NCBI RefSeq assembly: GCF_002980575.1
Contig: NZ_PVBS01000004.1
Coordinates: forward strand, 227,334 to 291,333
DNA from: Sphingobacterium gobiense
GTDB lineage: Bacteria > Bacteroidota > Bacteroidia > Sphingobacteriales > Sphingobacteriaceae
DNA: 64,000 nucleotides
Reading direction: 5' to 3'
Shown: piece after piece, positions 62,169 to 64,000 of the stretch
How positions within the stretch are numbered: position 1 is the first letter of the stretch
How the letters are laid out: every line of letters begins with the position of its first letter
Position numbers and translations under genes: made by a program
The notes under the pieces: generated by a model
The model's input: the letters and a program-made list of their open reading frames with translations, nothing else
What the model was told of the DNA's origin: nothing
Database searches by the model: none

Positions 62169-63140
62169 TAATGATAGAATTTCCACAATTCTAGTTAAAT
62201 TCTCGTTTATTTTATCGATATGTTTGATCGCTTTGTTAAACGGCGTGAAATGTACCTGGCCGCAGATAAGTCCGGCCATTTCTCCCCGCCGTCCCTCCAA
62301 TAGTCCCTCTACCGAAGCGACCCCTAGTCTACTTGCTAGGACTCTATCCATACAGCTTGGCCTTCCACCACGTTGGATATGTCCTAATATAGAAAGACGT
62401 ACATCGTAATGAGGAAAGTTCTCCTTGATTTTATCGGAAACGACTTCTCCGCCCTCTTTATCTCCTTCTGCGACAATGATAATACGTGAGGATTTATTTT
62501 TACGTGATTTATCGAGACGCTTCATGATGGCATCGTAGTCTACGTTTAGTTCCGGAATTAAGACGGCTTCAGCTCCCGTGCTAATGCCAGAACGTAATGC
62601 GATCAAGCCAGAGTCACGCCCCATGACTTCAATAATGAATACGCGATCATGAGATTCGGCTGTATCTCTTATTTTGTCTACAGCGTCAACCACGGTATTG
62701 ATAGCTGTGTCGTATCCAATAGTAAAATCCGTTCCGGCTAAGTCGTTGTCGATAGTCCCCGGCATCCCTATAATAGGAATATCAAATTCTTCAATAAATT
62801 TAGACGCTCCAGTAAATGTTCCATCGCCCCCGATGACAACTAGGGCGTCTATTCCTAGCTTTTGGATATTTTCATAGGCTTGTTTACGGCCTTCATAAGT
62901 TCTAAATTCGTCACTTCGGGCCGTTTTGAGGATAGTTCCGCCGCGCTGAATAATATTGGCTACCGATTTAGCATCCATAGGTATGATTTCACCCTTTACT
63001 AGACCGTCATAGCCTCGGAGCACACCAAATACATTTAAATTATTGTATATGCCTGTACGAACCACGGCACGTATGCCAGCATTCATCCCCGGCGAATCTC
63101 CACCCGATGTTAAAACTGCGATGTTTTTTATCGTTTTCAT
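62166..63140 (-). CDS. pfkA: 6-phosphofructokinase
   Basis: 324-residue glycolytic kinase. LTSGGDSPGMNAGIRAVVR, GGDGTFTGA and PGTIDNDLAGTDFTIGYDTA motifs are intact and the length is that of the bacterial allosteric ATP-dependent enzyme. Makes fructose 1,6-bisphosphate, so it follows directly on the isomerase at the other end of the window in mannose catabolism. Confidence 0.97.
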   Translation of the reverse strand: MKTIKNIAVLTSGGDSPGMNAGIRAVVRTGIYNNLNVFGVLRGYDGLVKGEIIPMDAKSVANIIQRGGTILKTARSDEFRTYEGRKQAYENIQKLGIDALVVIGGDGTFTGASKFIEEFDIPIIGMPGTIDNDLAGTDFTIGYDTAINTVVDAVDKIRDTAESHDRVFIIEVMGRDSGLIALRSGISTGAEAVLIPELNVDYDAIMKRLDKSRKNKSSRIIIVAEGDKEGGEVVSDKIKENFPHYDVRLSILGHIQRGGRPSCMDRVLASRLGVASVEGLLEGRRGEMAGLICGQVHFTPFNKAIKHIDKINENLTRIVEILSL

Positions 63141-63159
63141 ATATTTTTAGATTGATTGT

Positions 63160-64000
63160 TTATTCGTTAAAAGCATCGATTCCGCTCTGTAGATAGGCTG
63201 CGTAGCTGTTTACGTTGTAGTCAGCTCCGGTGGGGGGCACCAGCACCTTTCCGTCGGTGTCCACGATGACATAAAGCGGCTGGGAGTTGCTGTTGAACAC
63301 GGAAGCCTGAAAATCGCTGTTCTTCTTGCCGATGGTATTTATCTTCTTGCCGGAGTACTCCGAGACATACTGTTCCTGTGGCGCCAGCTCTGTCCTGTCG
63401 TCCACAAACAGTTCCACCATCACGAACCCCTCGCGGAGCAGTGCGGCCACCTTCGGGTCGGTCCACACATTGGCCTCCATCTTGCGGCAGTTGACACAGT
63501 TCCAGCCCGTGAAGTCGATCAGCACCGGTTTGTTCAGCTCTCTGGCCGCGGCAAGCCCTTCCTCGTAGTCGTAGTACGGATCAAATCCCTTGGGGGTGCC
63601 CCGGTCGTGGAAGATCTCGTAATATTTTTTCTTCTCCGTGCCGGCGCTTGCCGCAGGAGCTGTCCCGAAGTTCACCGTGGAGAGGTCGAAGTCCTGCGTG
63701 GCCGAGGGCGGCAGGAATGCCGAGATCGACTTGAGCGGTGCCCCCCACATGCCCGGCACCATGTACACCACGAAGGCGAACACCGTCACTGCCAGTATGG
63801 TCCGGGTAACGGACAGGTGCTGCAGGGGACTGTCGTGCGCAAAGCGTATCTTGCCGATCAGGTACAGCCCCAGCATCCCGAAGATGGCTATCCACAGGGC
63901 CAGGAATACTTCCCTGTCCAGCCAGTTCCAGTGGTAGGCAAGGTCTACGTTGGACAGGAACTTGAGTGCCAGTGCCAGCTCCAGGAAACCCAGTACTACC
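63160..64000 (-). CDS. DsbD-like protein-disulfide reductase, C-terminal part (5' partial)
   Basis: Runs off the window: the frame stays open above the Met at 63876 with further membrane-helix residues (VFLALWIAIFGMLGLYLIG). Visible part: last membrane helices, a linker, then a periplasmic thioredoxin domain with the active-site pair in GWNCVNCRKMEANVW. DsbD carries electrons across the inner membrane to periplasmic thiol proteins. The DNA is much richer in G+C, especially at third codon positions (ACC, CTG, GTG, CCC), than all other genes here, suggesting transfer from a high-GC relative or a sequence join. 19 bases separate it from pfkA. Confidence 0.85.
   Translation of the reverse strand, partial: VVLGFLELALALKFLSNVDLAYHWNWLDREVFLALWIAIFGMLGLYLIGKIRFAHDSPLQHLSVTRTILAVTVFAFVVYMVPGMWGAPLKSISAFLPPSATQDFDLSTVNFGTAPAASAGTEKKKYYEIFHDRGTPKGFDPYYDYEEGLAAARELNKPVLIDFTGWNCVNCRKMEANVWTDPKVAALLREGFVMVELFVDDRTELAPQEQYVSEYSGKKINTIGKKNSDFQASVFNSNSQPLYVIVDTDGKVLVPPTGADYNVNSYAAYLQSGIDAFNE

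Overview
The window comes from a Bacteroidota chromosome, most likely Sphingobacteriaceae (Sphingobacterium, Parapedobacter, Olivibacter or Pedobacter-like). Reasons: a SusC/SusD polysaccharide-utilisation locus, TAnnTTTG-type promoter boxes, A-rich start regions with few Shine-Dalgarno sites, Bacteroidota-specific families (DUF5686, DUF5683, N-terminally extended signal peptidase I, short NuoG) and the par-DUF5683-dapB-lepB gene order. The genus call is inference. No rRNA, complete tRNA, CRISPR array, insertion sequence or integrase was seen.

Layout. 1-13813: a co-directional alpha-mannan utilisation locus (5'-truncated mannose-6-phosphate isomerase, MFS sugar transporter, ROK kinase, SusC, SusD, SusE-like binding protein, two GH76 endo-mannanases, GH92 mannosidase). 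It can be read as a full pathway: surface cutting, uptake, periplasmic trimming, inner-membrane import, phosphorylation and isomerisation. 14014-15259: YegS-like lipid kinase and a SUI1-like factor. 15705-21899: TonB energy block (ExbB, two ExbD, TonB, a 77-residue membrane protein, a PstS-like lipoprotein, a TPR protein), which would power receptors such as the SusC above. 21998-34824: complete 14-gene nuoA-N operon for respiratory complex I.

34894-35386: a promoter, a structured leader with two mutually exclusive helices (one burying the start codon), and an unrecognised 104-residue protein; this is the best candidate for an undescribed riboswitch-like system. 35454-41098: DUF5686 outer-membrane protein, enoyl-CoA hydratase, AI-2E-family transporter and, on the minus strand, an FMN alpha-hydroxy-acid dehydrogenase. 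41291-43813: promoter, SAM-I riboswitch and metE. 43957-50266: small membrane protein and an RND efflux system whose inner-membrane pump and outer-membrane factor are fused in one 1522-codon frame.

50271-56725: cdaA (c-di-AMP synthesis), pdxJ, and the minus-strand cluster parA-parB-DUF5683-dapB-lepB. 56945-62137: flavin reductase, LpxH-like phosphatase, phosphopantetheinyl transferase, a small exported protein and a histidine kinase/response regulator pair. 62166-64000: pfkA and the C-terminal part of a DsbD-like protein whose DNA is visibly richer in G+C than everything before it.
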